Assembly (NCBI GenBank): GCA_037042185.1
Contig: JAXQJY010000022.1
Span: forward strand, 434,001 to 498,000
Source: Sordariomycetes sp. S80-01Y
Lineage: Eukaryota; Ascomycota; Sordariomycetes
Length of the DNA: 64,000 nucleotides
Direction of reading: 5' to 3'
In this document: piece after piece, positions 9,653-20,943 of the stretch
Layout of the letters: each line of letters opens with the position of its first letter
How positions within the stretch are numbered: the stretch's first letter is position 1
Notes under the pieces: model-generated
What the model was told of the DNA's origin: nothing
The model's database searches: none
What the model saw: the letters and a program-made list of their open reading frames with translations, nothing else
Position numbers and translations under genes: made by a program

Positions 9653-12206
9653 TTACAGCTCATCCTTCGCGTCGCGGCCCTCGCTGAGGTCGTCCATGGC
9701 CATGATCTTCACAACGAGGCTGGTCCACCCGGTGAAGTGCTGCGTGCGCTGGCCCGCGCCGGTTTCTGGGTTGTACTGCTCCCACGCGAAGCCCGTCTCC
9801 TTCCAGCTCTTGTAGACCGTTGTGACAAGATTCTTGCGGAGACGGTTGTACATGTTCAATGCCTTGGCCTTGTATGGGCCGTTCTGGGTAGCGATGTTCT
9901 GCAATATGTTAGTCAAACAAAGAAACAAAAGCAAAAGAAAATAAGCGAAGATGCCTGGTGTCCACTTACCTTGAGCTGCGAAACTACGAGGTAGTTGATG
10001 GGCATCCATACAGGGCTGCGCCAGTAGTTCTCGCCCGTCTCGTAGTATGGATCTTGCTTGCTCAGACTGCGCACGCCGTGATTGCTCCAGAGCTCGTCCT
10101 CGTTGCCGATCAAATCCAGAATCTTGCCAAGTTTGGGATCGTCGGGCTTCATCAGGCCCACCAGGAAAGGAGACAGCGAGATGTAGCCCTTGTGGCACAC
10201 AAGCACGTGCTCCTCAAACTCGTCGATCGTAGCATCGCAGTAGCAACCCGCCTCCTCGGACCAGTGCAAGTCGTTGAGGTTCTGCTCGATGGCGTTCAAG
10301 TTCTTGCTCAGCTCCGCAACGTCTTCCTCGTTTCCGAGCGCCTTGGCGATGTTCAACAAGGACTTGGTCATCAAGCCAACCCACGACATGAGGTCGACGT
10401 GAAGCTCGCCGGGGTGAGGTGGCTGTGCGCGCGGGTAGTCGTCGATGCCACTCGTGAGGATGTGCGTCTCGGTGCGGCCCCGCCAGCGGTACGCCTCCTT
10501 TGTCGAGAAAGCCTCGCGGTCGTACGCTTTGATCTCGCCGCGCTGCGTCTTGCGGAACCAGTCATATTGGCGGTGCAGGAGCGGGTATATCTTGCGAATG
10601 AAGTCCTCCCCGAGCTCTGGGTTGTCGAGATGGGCTGTGTGGAGGTCGCCACCAGAGGACAGCTTCTCGGTACCAAGGGCGTTGGACTTCTGCAGGCGAT
10701 CCATGAAGCTCTCAATGATCAGGAACAACGTCGGCGGGTTGGCGTAGTGAGGGTATTGGATCTGGAACTCCTCAGGCACCTTGCTGCGGGCCTCCTCGCC
10801 GAGGATTTGCTCTCTTGGGATCCAGCCGTCCTCGTCCATGGTGTTGTACCAGCTCTTGACGATGTCAAGGGTCAGGTCAATGTCCCAATCCGCGATGGGA
10901 ATCAGGTGGAAGCCTTCGTCCCAGAGGAAACCACGCGGGAAGAATGGCCGAGAAGGCACACTTGTGAATAGTTCATAGGGCCCCTCAAGCGCCTGCTTGT
11001 TCCTAGCCCTTGCGTTGGCCGCATCCTCCCAGAAGCGCTCTCCGTCCTCCTCATACTCCTCCGCGTAGGAACGGTCAATAACTTGATGGCCAGCGAAGTA
11101 GCCCACGCCACCAAGCAAGTTCGAGAACATGCTCTTGCCAAACTGCTGGTACTTTTCGGCCGTGAAAGGAGCTTTGAGATCAAAGATCTTCGAGAACCTT
11201 TCACCAAAGGATTGGGACGCAGACTTGATCTCCCGAGTCACATCGTCGCTGGTAAGCTCCTTGCCGGCCGAACCAGAAGAGAAGATCACGTCAAACTCGA
11301 AAGATCCCTGGAAGGACTTCTGCACGATCTGGACGTTACCCTTGGTCGGACGGTGGGGGAGACGATAGACCTGCCACGGAGGCGGGGGACTTTGAGGATC
11401 AGGACTGTTCTGAACTTCTTCGACCGACTCTCTGAGCTGCATGAACAGCACCGCCTTGGCCTGCCACTGGATCTCGTCGGCAGCATCAATGCTTCGGACA
11501 ACGGTCCTATCACCAGGGCGCGTGGCTGACATGGCATGTTGGCTCGTCGGGTGTTTTCCCTGGCCCTTGGTGACGGTGAGCTTGTAGTCACCCAGCGCCT
11601 CTGACTGGCCCTTGAAGCTGACATCCCCCTCAAATCCAAGCTCACCGCCCTTTCCTTCGACCGCTAGCTGACCCTCTCCTTCCTGCGAAACGTAGTAGAA
11701 CAGGTTGGTGATTGTGTCCTTCGGCGCGCCGTCCTGCAGCTCGCCCTTAATCCTGGCCGCCCAGCTGCCACCGTGGCTGCCCCCAGGCACCTTCACCCAC
11801 GAAGTCGTAATGTCGAGCTTATTGCCGTCGTCGTGGATGGACTGGACACCACCGGTTCGCGCATTGTACTCGTCCCAGCCGTAGCCGTGGATATCTTCAC
11901 CCTGTTCGCAGGTATACCTGAACTCTGGATCGGGCGTCAGCGGTCGTCAATGCTGTACGCGCAACACTCACTGTTGGGCACTTCCTCGTAGCTGTTCACT
12001 CCTCCCCACATCAAGCCGGTCCAGAGTCCCTGCGGTACCCGTGGTCTGACACCAAAGTATAGGTTCGGCTTATAAGGGCCCCATAGCAGCGATTGGTTGT
12101 TCTGGCGACCGATCTCCGATGTGAGGACAGACTCGGGGTTGTCTGCCGCTGATGCGCCGTTCAGCACCAAGGCTGCGGCGGCGAGCCAATTGCTTAACTT
12201 CGTCAT
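9653..12206 (-). CDS. GLS1/CWH41: Mannosyl-oligosaccharide glucosidase (glucosidase I, GH63), with C-terminal KDEL
   Basis: Removes the outer glucose from the Glc3Man9 N-glycan just after transfer in the ER. Exons are 12206-11972, 11924-9970 and 9898-9653, with introns of 47 and 71 bp, giving 811 residues. GH63 hallmarks are visible: LWGPYKPNLYFGVRPR near the N-terminus, PRGFLWDEGFHL in the middle and ENYWRSPVWMPINYLV near the C-terminus. The N-terminus (MTKLSNWLAAAALVLNGASA) looks like a cleavable signal peptide, and the protein ends in KDEL. Together these suggest a soluble, retrieved ER enzyme, whereas yeast Cwh41 is a type II membrane protein. The start at 12206 was preferred over an in-frame upstream ATG at 12350 because it places the signal peptide at the N-terminus. 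Divergent from SNRNP27. Confidence 0.95.
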
Positions 12207-12498
12207 CTTGCTCAAGTCTCCAACCACAAGCCGTAAGTTCTGCGGTGGGAGGCTGCAGCAAACACAATGCAAAAAGGAGAGGATATAGAAAGGTGAGGTT
12301 GAGATGCAGGTGCTGGAAGTCCAGGCGGGCACGCGAGGCTGAAGGTCCACGTCTCAGGAGCTGGCTACGTCACCCAATCAAAGCGGGCCTCAGCCACGTG
12401 CGGGCTGACGGCGCCACAACTTTAAATCCCACCACCGCAGCCTTCCCTTGGGCTGTTGGGTTTCTGAGCTCAACAGACGTTCTTGCACAATCACAACA
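12207..12498. promoter_or_regulatory. Bidirectional promoter GLS1 / SNRNP27
   Basis: 292 bp separate the two divergent start codons, so both core promoters and leaders must lie here. No clear TATA box. Confidence 0.6.
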
Positions 12499-13167
12499 AT
12501 GGCCGATTCACGCAGACCACGTCGCCGCGACTGGGATGAGCCGGAGCGGAGGGATCGACGGGACGGAGAACGCGATCGCGAAAGGGATAGAAGAGGTTAC
12601 CGTTCGCGCTCACGAGATCACGACAGGCGTGGACACAAGGATCGCTCGCTCTCGCCAGACAGACGGGACAGAGATGGCCGCCGAGGTGGCAGAGGCCGCG
12701 GTCGCGACGACAGGCGAGGCGGCCGAGGGCGTTACGATGATCGAGATAGGGGCAGGCGAGACAACGACGAGAGTCGAGACTACCGCGACCGGTTCCGCGA
12801 CGAAGATGAACGCGACTCCAGAGGTACAGCACCATGCCCTCCACTGACTGAATCCAAGCTAACACCCCAAGGGGCCCGTCGACGATCCCCGTCACCACGT
12901 CCGCGAAAACGAACACCTTCTCCGGTTCTCGATTCCCCATCAACCAGCAAACCCCTACCAGAAGAGTCCAACCCCGAAGTTGAGGGTGACGACGAGATGG
13001 CCGCCATGCAGGCCATGATGGGCTTCGGCGACTTTGGAACCACCAAGAACAAGAAAATCGTGGGCAACGACTATGGTGCTGTGCGCAAGGAGAAGAAGAG
13101 CGAGTATCGGCAGTACATGAACCGGCAGGGTGGGTTCAACCGGCCGCTGAGCCCTTCAAGGAAGTAA
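12499..13167 (+). CDS. SNRNP27: U4/U6.U5 tri-snRNP-associated 27 kDa protein (SNRNP27)
   Basis: Spliceosomal SR-like protein of the tri-snRNP. Exons are 12499-12823 and 12872-13167, giving 206 residues. The N-terminal half is an RD/RS/RG-rich low-complexity region. The C-terminal conserved SNRNP27 domain reads MMGFGDFGTTKNKKIVGNDY, followed by a YRQYMNRQGGFNRPL end. The 48-bp intron (GTACAG...CTAAC...AAG) is a multiple of three and has no stop, so retention would add 16 residues in frame. The start at 12499 has an ACAACA leader; the frame extends upstream to another ATG at 12448 that adds an unlikely Cys/Trp-containing leader. Confidence 0.92.
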   Translation: MADSRRPRRRDWDEPERRDRRDGERDRERDRRGYRSRSRDHDRRGHKDRSLSPDRRDRDGRRGGRGRGRDDRRGGRGRYDDRDRGRRDNDESRDYRDRFRDEDERDSRGTAPCPPLTESKLTPQGARRRSPSPRPRKRTPSPVLDSPSTSKPLPEESNPEVEGDDEMAAMQAMMGFGDFGTTKNKKIVGNDYGAVRKEKKSEYRQYMNRQGGFNRPLSPSRK

Positions 13168-13646
13168 GAAAACAAAATATGGCATGGCGTTGAGTGGTCC
13201 GGAGTTAGCGTAATGATATCACATATGGCTTATTCATTTTACAAAGTATCGCAGTCCCACGCATGTGTAATACAGATTCGCGGTCCTGGTGTAGCCTACC
13301 AAGCACACTCGTCTATGTAGGCTCCAATCCACACCATCACATGCACAAGCACACATTTTTAGGAATGATGATTTCAAACCATAATTAGTCGATATACAGT
13401 CCCGACAGCCCGCCACGTCGCCTAGCCCTACGCCATCTAAATAAACGACTAGATAACTCGCCATCTCTACTCGCTGATGTGCAATTCCTAGACATTACGT
13501 ACTGGCGCCAAGATATATAAACGCTCCTAATGCGGTCGCTCCAGAATGCAGATGCTCAACCCGTCCAGGTCCCGGTTCTCTGGCCGTACTCACACAGCGG
13601 GTACAAAGTCCAAACATGTGTTCCTCACACAGCGGTGTGCTTTTCT
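13168..13646. other. Convergent intergenic region SNRNP27 / formin
   Basis: About 480 bp, AT-richer than its neighbours, between two 3' ends; no gene seen. Confidence 0.6.
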
Positions 13647-16600
13647 TCACTCCTTGGCGTCGTCGGCCGTCGGAGCTGCCTGTTCTTCCTCTATGATGGT
13701 GCTCTCGTTTCCTCCCTCCTCGGCGGTGCTCGTAGTGGCCTTCTCTCTCCTCCGTCGCCTCAGCCTACGTTCTTCTTCGGCTGTTTGCCTGCGTGCCTTC
13801 CTCATACTCTCTCTCTTTTCTTGATCATCTTCATCTGCGCCGTCACCGCCGCGCATACCTTGTAGCATAGCTGCAGCTCGATCGGCGACATCATCCTCTC
13901 CCTCGCGGGGTGCGGCATCTGGGCTCTTCGTGTTGCCATCCTCGTCTGGTAGTTCGTTCGGACTCTTCAATGTAGCCTCAGCCTCGGGGATCTCATTGAG
14001 GTCGGGAATCTGCTGGCCAGAAGCGACGCGGACTTGATGTCTGTCCTTGAGACGCGCACGGCGACGACGGTCCCGCTGGTCGCGCGCTTGGGGTGCTGCC
14101 GCGCGCAACTTCTCAAGCAAGGAATCCATGGCACCAGTGCTGGTTGGAGACGTAGGTCCACCTTCGACAGTGGCTTGTTGAGCTTTGAGCTGTGCGTGCT
14201 TTCTCTTCATGGAAGCTTCATTACGCTTCCTGATCTCTTCCATGGTGACGTTCTTGTCCTTCGACCTTCTCCATTCTCCCAGGAAAGACGCCAGCTTCGC
14301 GAAGAAGTCTCTTCTGGCGTTCTCGTCCGAGGGGTCCTCGCCGTAGAAGGTCATGATGTCCTTGTATGTGCGCATCATTTCATCGACATACAGCTCCATC
14401 TGCTCGGCCTTTCGGCGAGCATCCTTCATGCAGCGCTGAACAATCTGGTTGACGCGGTCCTGGGGGTGGAACTTCTTGGGATCGCTGAGGTTACCCGAGT
14501 CGAGGGAGCTCTGGATGTTCTTGATGTTGGCGACGTACTTCTTGGCATCGGCCTGGAGCTGCTCGACATTGATCTTCTGGACGCCCATGACGCCGCCGAT
14601 GTCATCGGCGAAGCTCTCCCATTCTGGGTACTGGTTACGGACGATGCGTTCGACCAGGTCTGCGAGTGTTGATTCGTTCTTGTCATCCTTCACCATACCA
14701 AGTCGTGCTAAGGAGCTGAGCTTGAAACCACGAGCTTGCTTGTTGGCATCGTTCATGTAGTTTCCGATGTCCAAAATCAAGCCGAGGACGTTCATCAGCG
14801 AGACCGAATCGCGTAGCGACTCCGAAACAGCAACGACCTGCTGGATCTTCTCGCTAATCTCAGCGTATTCGGACTCGAAGCTCCTCGTTAACGCCAATGC
14901 CCTCATCCTGCTCTTCCAGTAGTGGTGCAGCTCGAAGGCAGTGTAGAGGTAAATTTGGTCTTGTCGAGTGAGTTCAGCGGGATCTTGCTCGCGTGGTTGT
15001 TCCTTAGCGTCAGGGCCGGTCCAGTCCTTGCTGTATGGCGCCATCTGCTTGATGGTGTTGTCAGGGATGTTGCACATGTCGTCCTTCTGCAAGAAGTCCA
15101 TGACGACCGGGTTGTCCAACACTTCCTTGTCACAGTGAATGATCATCTGTGCGACCTTATCGACAGGGTACTGTGAGAATTTGGCGAGAGCAATTTCTAA
15201 ATGAATTAGCAACAGTCACCATATGAATGCGAACCTGCACTCACCGAAAGCCTTCCGCAGATCTGTCGAAATGATCTGTTTCTTGTCGTCCTTCTTGCTG
15301 GCTCCGCCACCAAGTCGCTTGATCTCTTTCGCCATGAACAGTTTTTCGACCTCATCGAGGATACCCTTCTTGCTAAGCTCGTTGTACTTCTCTTCCCTCT
15401 CCTCGGCAGATGGTGTGTGTGCAGCCCAGTGACTCGTCTCTGGCGCATCGACCTTGTCCCAGTGAAGAGCCTTGAGCTTCTTCTTCGGCCGAGCAACGGG
15501 CAAACCGACCGACGGCGATGTGTTGAAGGTTGGTTGCTGAGCAAGGAAGTTGCCAGATGTTTTGGCGCCTGGCAATGGAGGGGGTGGAGGTGGCATCGCT
15601 CTGGCATCCGCTTCCGCTTGGCTTCCAGGCAAAGGCGGCGGAGGCGGCGGGCCACCAGCACCTGGAGGCGCCAGCATGCCTGGTGGAGGCGGAGGCGCGC
15701 CGGGTATCATCCCTGGAGGCGGAGGCGGGGGAGGTGGCGGCGGTGCTCCCGGAATCGCACCAGGCATAGGAGGTGCACCAGGGATAGTCCCAGGCATAGG
15801 AGGAGGTGGTGGTGGTGGCGGAGGTGGCGGAGGGGCGGGAGCGCCAGTGCCGGTGACCTCGATCTTAGGGGCTTCGGCAGGCGTGCTAGGAGTGGTAGAC
15901 TCAAGGCTCGACTTGGATGGTCCTGCCGTTGTGTCATCAGGATCTTCGGAGTCGCTGGCGTCATATTTCTTGACCTTGGCACCCAGCTCATCCACGAGGC
16001 CAGCCTGCTGCTTGGGGTCGATACCAGCCTTGACATCCTCGTCTTCCTCTCTGATAGTATCCTTCCTCGAAGGGCTAACAGGCTTTCGTGGAATTCTGGT
16101 CTGGCGATTGATACTCCCCAGGACGCTGTTCGTCAGATCCCTAGGCGGCGTACCGCCTCCTGGAGGCGTACCCGGTGCATCCTCATCCGCTGGGTCTTCC
16201 ATTTCCTCGCGCAAGGCGCGAAGACGGTCAGACGGACCAGATGCCTCGCCCCAAGCGCGACCCTCCAGCTTGTACTGGGTCTTTTGACGCTCGATCTGCA
16301 TCTGCAGACGTTCCATGAGGCGCTCGCGATCCAGGATGCCTTGCATTTTCGACGGCTGTTCGCCAGCAGCGGCTGCTTTCTGGTTGCCCTTGGCCGCATT
16401 GGATGCGGCAACGTCTTGTGCGTCGCGAAGCATGAGGTACAACTCTCTTGTCTCGAGCTCGTTCCTCTGTGCTTCCTTGGCCCTCACAGTCTGCAGATCC
16501 TCCAGCTGGGCTTTTAGGCCGTCAGCTTGCCTTCTTTGTGCCTCAATAAAACGGGTCTGCTCATCGAGCTGCTTCTGTAGCTTCGCAACGAGCCCATCAG

Positions 16601-18791
16601 CGCCGAGTTCAACACGAGCACGCATCTCATCACGCTCGGCCATGGCTGCCTCGGCAATCTGTCTTGAGCCCAAAGCTTCATCTTGGGCTTGCCGTGCTTC
16701 CGAGTCCGTATGTAACTTGTCAAGCAGACTTTGCACAGTAAAGTTGAGGCTCTGTTTGAGGTCCATATTAGGAAGCCTCCTGTCCATTGCCACATAACTC
16801 AGCATTGAATCGACGAGCTGGAACATGCGCAAACGCTCCTCGCCATCGTGGCCGCGGATCAGCATCAAATGCTGGAGTGCCGAGACGAAGTAGTCGTTGG
16901 TTCTGCTGCCCTGCAGACGTTGCGATATGGCGTCGGCAAGTTGCACCGGGTCGTTGAGGTCCTTAACGTCACCCTCGATGTTATCCTTCATGCTGCTGTT
17001 CTCCCGCTCGAGCATATCCTCATAGTCGATGGCTTCATTCGAGCGGAAGCGCTCAATTTGCTTGTCCAAGAGATCGTACTGGAAAGCCTCCATCTTGCTC
17101 AGAACCCGCTTGATACCACATGCCGTGAACTGCGCTCGGATGTGTACCCGTAGCTCTAAATCTCCTTCTGGAGAGTCTACCAGCATGTTGACGAACATGA
17201 GGGTCGTAAGAGCGTACTCCATGAGCAAGTTCTCCATGCCTGTACCGCCCGTTCGCAATTCCTCGCTTGCACCCACTAGACTGCCCATCTTCCCTCGTCC
17301 GTCGACCGTCACCTCGACCAGGCGCATCCACGCGTCAAAGCGCCCATTCTCCCCTGATTGAGTCTTGACTTCATCAAGAGCCTGTATGACTTTGAGGTGA
17401 CCATCTGAATGCTCACCCCATGTGCACAGGAAAGTGAGGATTTCACTGGCAAGCTTTCGCGTCGACAGACGAGCTGAGATGAGCGACGTACCGAGCGCCA
17501 CCAAAACTTTCTGGTGTGTCAAAGCATCGTCTGCGCCAAACTTGTTGTTCATCAAGGCCTTGAGACACTTGATGATATCGTATTCCTTGTCCTGGTTCTT
17601 GTCGACCTTGGCACTGTCTGGTGCGGGACCGAGCGACGTTTTGCGGTTGATTTTGAGCAATAAGGTGACCAGAGCAATCTGCCCCTGGCACTCAACAAAC
17701 CTCTTCACCCAGCCGATCTGCTGAGTTCTCAGGTTGACCTCCAAACTGCCCATTCCTTTGGTGTCCAGCCGGTCCTCCATGACTCGTCTAACATAGTATT
17801 CGGGAGTGCCCTCCTCGTCAGAGTAGGTGGTGATGTCGGGGGCGGCGTATTGGTTCGGTCTGGCGGTCGTCCGTCGCTTCTGCTCACCTTGCCATTCGGT
17901 AAGCCTATCCTGGTGCAGCAAAGTCCACTTCTTCTGCGACGGGTACGCCATCATCTGCCGCCTCGCTGCCTCGGGCAGATTGTGCCACCCGCGCTTCTGC
18001 ATCAGCTGCAGGAACATGTCGTGCACCACAGCCTCGTCGTCAGGCTTGGGAAAGTAGAAACCGTCCGGCGTCGATTGACCGGCCCCAGGGCCACCGGGAA
18101 ACTTGGTCAGGCGGTGGGAGTCGCGGTGCGAGCCGTGGGAACTCTGTGAGGAGGCACTAGGAAGTGCTGTATGTGATGAGCGACCCGTGCCATATTGAGC
18201 GTCTCGATAGCCTGGATTACCTGAGTATAAGCTGACATTGTCGTTGGACATGTAAGAATCGTAGCGGGAGCCATGAGACCCGTTGGCAGAACTGGCCATG
18301 CTGCCGCGCGCGGGACCCCATTGTTGGTACTGGGCCCTGTTGGAGGCCATGGTCACGTTGGAATGGCCCGTGCCCGGCCGCTGCTGCGCGTATTGAGCGC
18401 TTGAGGGTTCGAAAGCTGGGTACTGGTGATGATCCGTTCCCCTATTCAATTGATGGGGCAGCGGCTCTCTGCGCACCGGCGCCTGATCCCCCTTAGGGAG
18501 GAAATCTACAGGTATGGGCGATCGCGACCCAGAGTTGGTCGTGTCGTAAGGTATTGAGGAGATGACGCCGGCCGTCTGGTTGAACTGGGGATCAGGCGAG
18601 TTGGACCTGTCGATCGAGAGGTTCGAGGATTCTCGTTTGTGTCGTGAGGTCCGCGAGCCTAGCGAGGCGGCGTCGTAGGGGGGATACTGCTGCTGTTCCT
18701 GTGTGTATCTATCCGTGTTGTGCTTGTCCTTATTCTTACTCCTCGAAAAGATCGAGCGTCCTCCGGAAGACTGCCTTGACTTGTCCGACAT
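13647..18791 (-). CDS. sepA/BNI1: Formin (SepA/Bni1 type), actin nucleator
   Basis: Nucleates and elongates linear actin cables for polarised growth and septation. Exons are 18791-15245 and 15196-13647 (intron 48 bp), giving 1698 residues. A disordered Ser/Gln-rich N-terminus covers about 1-250. The GBD/FH3 (Drf) domain covers roughly 255-690, and a coiled coil follows at about 700-850. The FH1 proline tract lies near 984-1085, with several runs of 6-12 Pro ending in Gly/Met that bind profilin. FH2 starts at KKKLKALHWDKVD near 1102 and runs to about 1500. A DAD near 1540-1567 has MDSLLEKLR plus a basic patch, so Rho-relieved autoinhibition is expected. The intron lies inside FH2, and the splice restores RKAFEIALAKF. 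The Pro-rich FH1 creates long Gly-rich shadow frames on the plus strand. Confidence 0.96.
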
Positions 18792-19667
18792 GCTGGGTGA
18801 TCAGACGAGCAGCGACAGGGGCGCGCGTCGAGGGGTCTTGGGGTTCGGGCGGAGCGTTGGATTGTCAAGGCGGCGGAGTGCAGCCGTTGGCCGCTCGCAT
18901 CGTGAATGACGGATCAATAAGTCGGTGGTGTCGCGAAGGTCGAGGGGGAAGAGGCCGTGATCCCGTGTCGGGAAAGGTGCTGGGCGTGAGGTCGTGGGTG
19001 GAGGAGTTGCTGATGGCAGGTTTGGTGTCGACCGGGCCAGGTAGCCAGGGTAATGAGAATGGGGATGAGATGGGGGAGTTGGACCGACGCCCCCACGTGC
19101 CCAATTAGATGCTGGTGTCGACTCGGAGCTTCAGACTTGGATCCTCAGCTAATACTTGCCCGTTGCAGCGTTTTACATGTATGAATAGGGCCAAACTTTA
19201 AAAAGCCGCCGATGTTATTGTCGTCTGTTTAGCTTGTGTTGTTGCACAGCAGCGCGTCTGGCTGGTCATACAAGCAGCAAATGTCAGGCTGCGACAGGTC
19301 AGAGACACGCAGAAGAGCCGAGAAACAAGTCCACTACTCCCCCTACTGACAGTCGGAGTCAGGCTGGACCCCTGAAATGGATACGAATTTCGGATTTTCC
19401 AGGTCCCCTGAGATGGTGGAGAGACGGGAGAGGCCGGCCTTGAAGTTGGCCGTCTGTTGAGTGCACAGTCTGTCTGTTTCTCTCTAGAGCCTTCTAGAGG
19501 CCAAACCACAGAAACTCGTAGGGCGAATGAGAACCTCCTGAAGCATCGACACCGAATCCAGCTCGTGTCCCTCGTCGCGCTAAGCTACATTGCTTGCAGC
19601 AGGAGATGAACGACGGGACCCCCTGACGCCGCCCCGATAGGCGACTCCACCTCCCCGTGTCCGGCCA
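18792..19667. other. Formin promoter / divergent intergenic region
   Basis: About 880 bp upstream of the formin start; open frames here are short and without domains. A CT-rich leader precedes the formin ATG. Confidence 0.6.
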
Positions 19668-20452
19668 ATGACGCCTTTCCTCTTGCGGACGATGAGCACC
19701 AACTTGACAGAAAAGAAAGGTGCAACGCTCACCCGTGAAGAGGCGGAGTCTGAGCTGGACTATTCTGTCTACATCCAACCGGCAGCCTCCAACGACATCC
19801 CACCACGCGTCGTCAGCCGGACATCGTCAACTCCAACTCCGTCTCTTCCAAGATCATGTCAGAACAGCTCATATCGACCTTATAGGTCCATATTTACCCG
19901 TAAAAGAAACCATGGGAAAGAAGTCCTCTTTCTTCAAGGCCAGTTCCTGTTCCGCCCCCGTACATACCATCTCGCTAACATCACTCAGACCCTCCTCCTC
20001 CCGGCCATCTTCTCCCTAACACTCTTCCTCGCCCTAACCTATGTGCTCCTTCCGCTCTTCCGTCGCACTCGCGCCCGCTACTCGCAGTATCTCCCGGTCA
20101 ATCAGCCTTCCTGGGCCGAGACCACGACCAACTGGCGCGATCGCCTCGTCACGCGCCTGGCACGTTTTGCCAACCGCCAGGAGGATCGGTACATGAGCGG
20201 CGAGGCGAGGGCGATCGACCACGGAGATGAACAGATTGACGAGGGAGAGGGTGAGGAGTTGGGCGAGGTGGATGAGCAGATGAGGCGGGTTATCGAGAGC
20301 CATCAGAGGACCGGGCAGAGAGGAGCCGAGACGAGGAGGTTGAGTCGAGAGTAAGTTCGAAGCTGGGATTACCGCCAATGTAGGCTAACAAACCCAGTCT
20401 TGAGGAAGGGTTTCGAGATGACAGTGATGATGACGAGCCAAGCCGGCGGTAG
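19668..20452 (+). CDS. Hypothetical one-TM protein with acidic C-terminus
   Basis: Unrecognised. Model: exons 19668-20350 and 20398-20452 (intron 47 bp, GTAAGT...CTAAC...CAG), 245 residues. Its best-supported part is a single hydrophobic segment of about 23 residues (TLLLPAIFSLTLFLALTYVLL), followed by RRTRARYSQYLPVNQPSW, a charged helix and an acidic tail ending DDSDDDEPSRR. The N-terminal 100 residues are less convincing. A better-context ATG sits at 19911 (ACCATGGG) in another frame, and a branch-like GCTAAC plus CAG lies just before the TM codons. A shorter protein joined by an unseen splice is therefore possible. Probably membrane anchored; function unknown. Confidence 0.5.
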
Positions 20453-20523
20453 CACACTCAGCATGCTGAAGAATCGAAGTATATCATTGCTCGCTGATAT
20501 TCTCGCTGTTCACAACATTCGCT

Positions 20524-20943
20524 TTATCGCCTCCGCACATGCTCGACGTCCTTCACTTTGATGCCAGAGAAGTACAGCATGTCTTTCGGCGAAAGCTTGT
20601 CTACTCTGCAATGTCTCTGCACCAGTGCCGTTGCCGGAAGCCGCCTGATCGTGCTTGGGATCTTATGCCACATGTCTCTTGGTTCCCCCGCAGCCTCCCA
20701 CTCTCTGAACCACTTCTTCTTCACCCTGCTGAGGACCTCTGCGTTATCAATTAGCTGCTGTACTGCACTGAGCGTCTCGTCGAAGTCGCAATCGTAGCCG
20801 TACTTCCAGCGTTGAAACATGTTCATGGTCAAGAAGTCTTGACCACGGGGTCTCTTCGGCTGGTTGCGGGGGGGCGGCCATCTCGGCTCCGGCTCGCGGT
20901 CTAGATTGCCTAGATGATGTCTTTGCCCTGTCTTCTGCCTTTT
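20524..20943 (-). other. Same-frame open extension downstream of the hypothetical gene's stop
   Basis: Immediately after the TAG at 20946-20944 the same frame stays open for 139 codons and then stops at 20524. It is protein-like, with Trp/Tyr-rich MFQRWKYGYDCDFDETLS and a later FSGIKVKDVEHV. It may be the true C-terminal exon (the TAG removed by an intron I cannot place), a readthrough extension, or the remains of a longer ancestral protein. Confidence 0.4.

Noticed and set aside
15417-16517. Long Arg/Trp- and Gly-rich plus-strand ORFs (366 and 245 codons)
   Set aside because: Antisense shadows of the formin FH1 proline tract; their repetitive composition comes from the Pro codons.
18644-19108. 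154-codon plus-strand ORF over the formin start
   Set aside because: Antisense to the formin N-terminus and leader; no domain.
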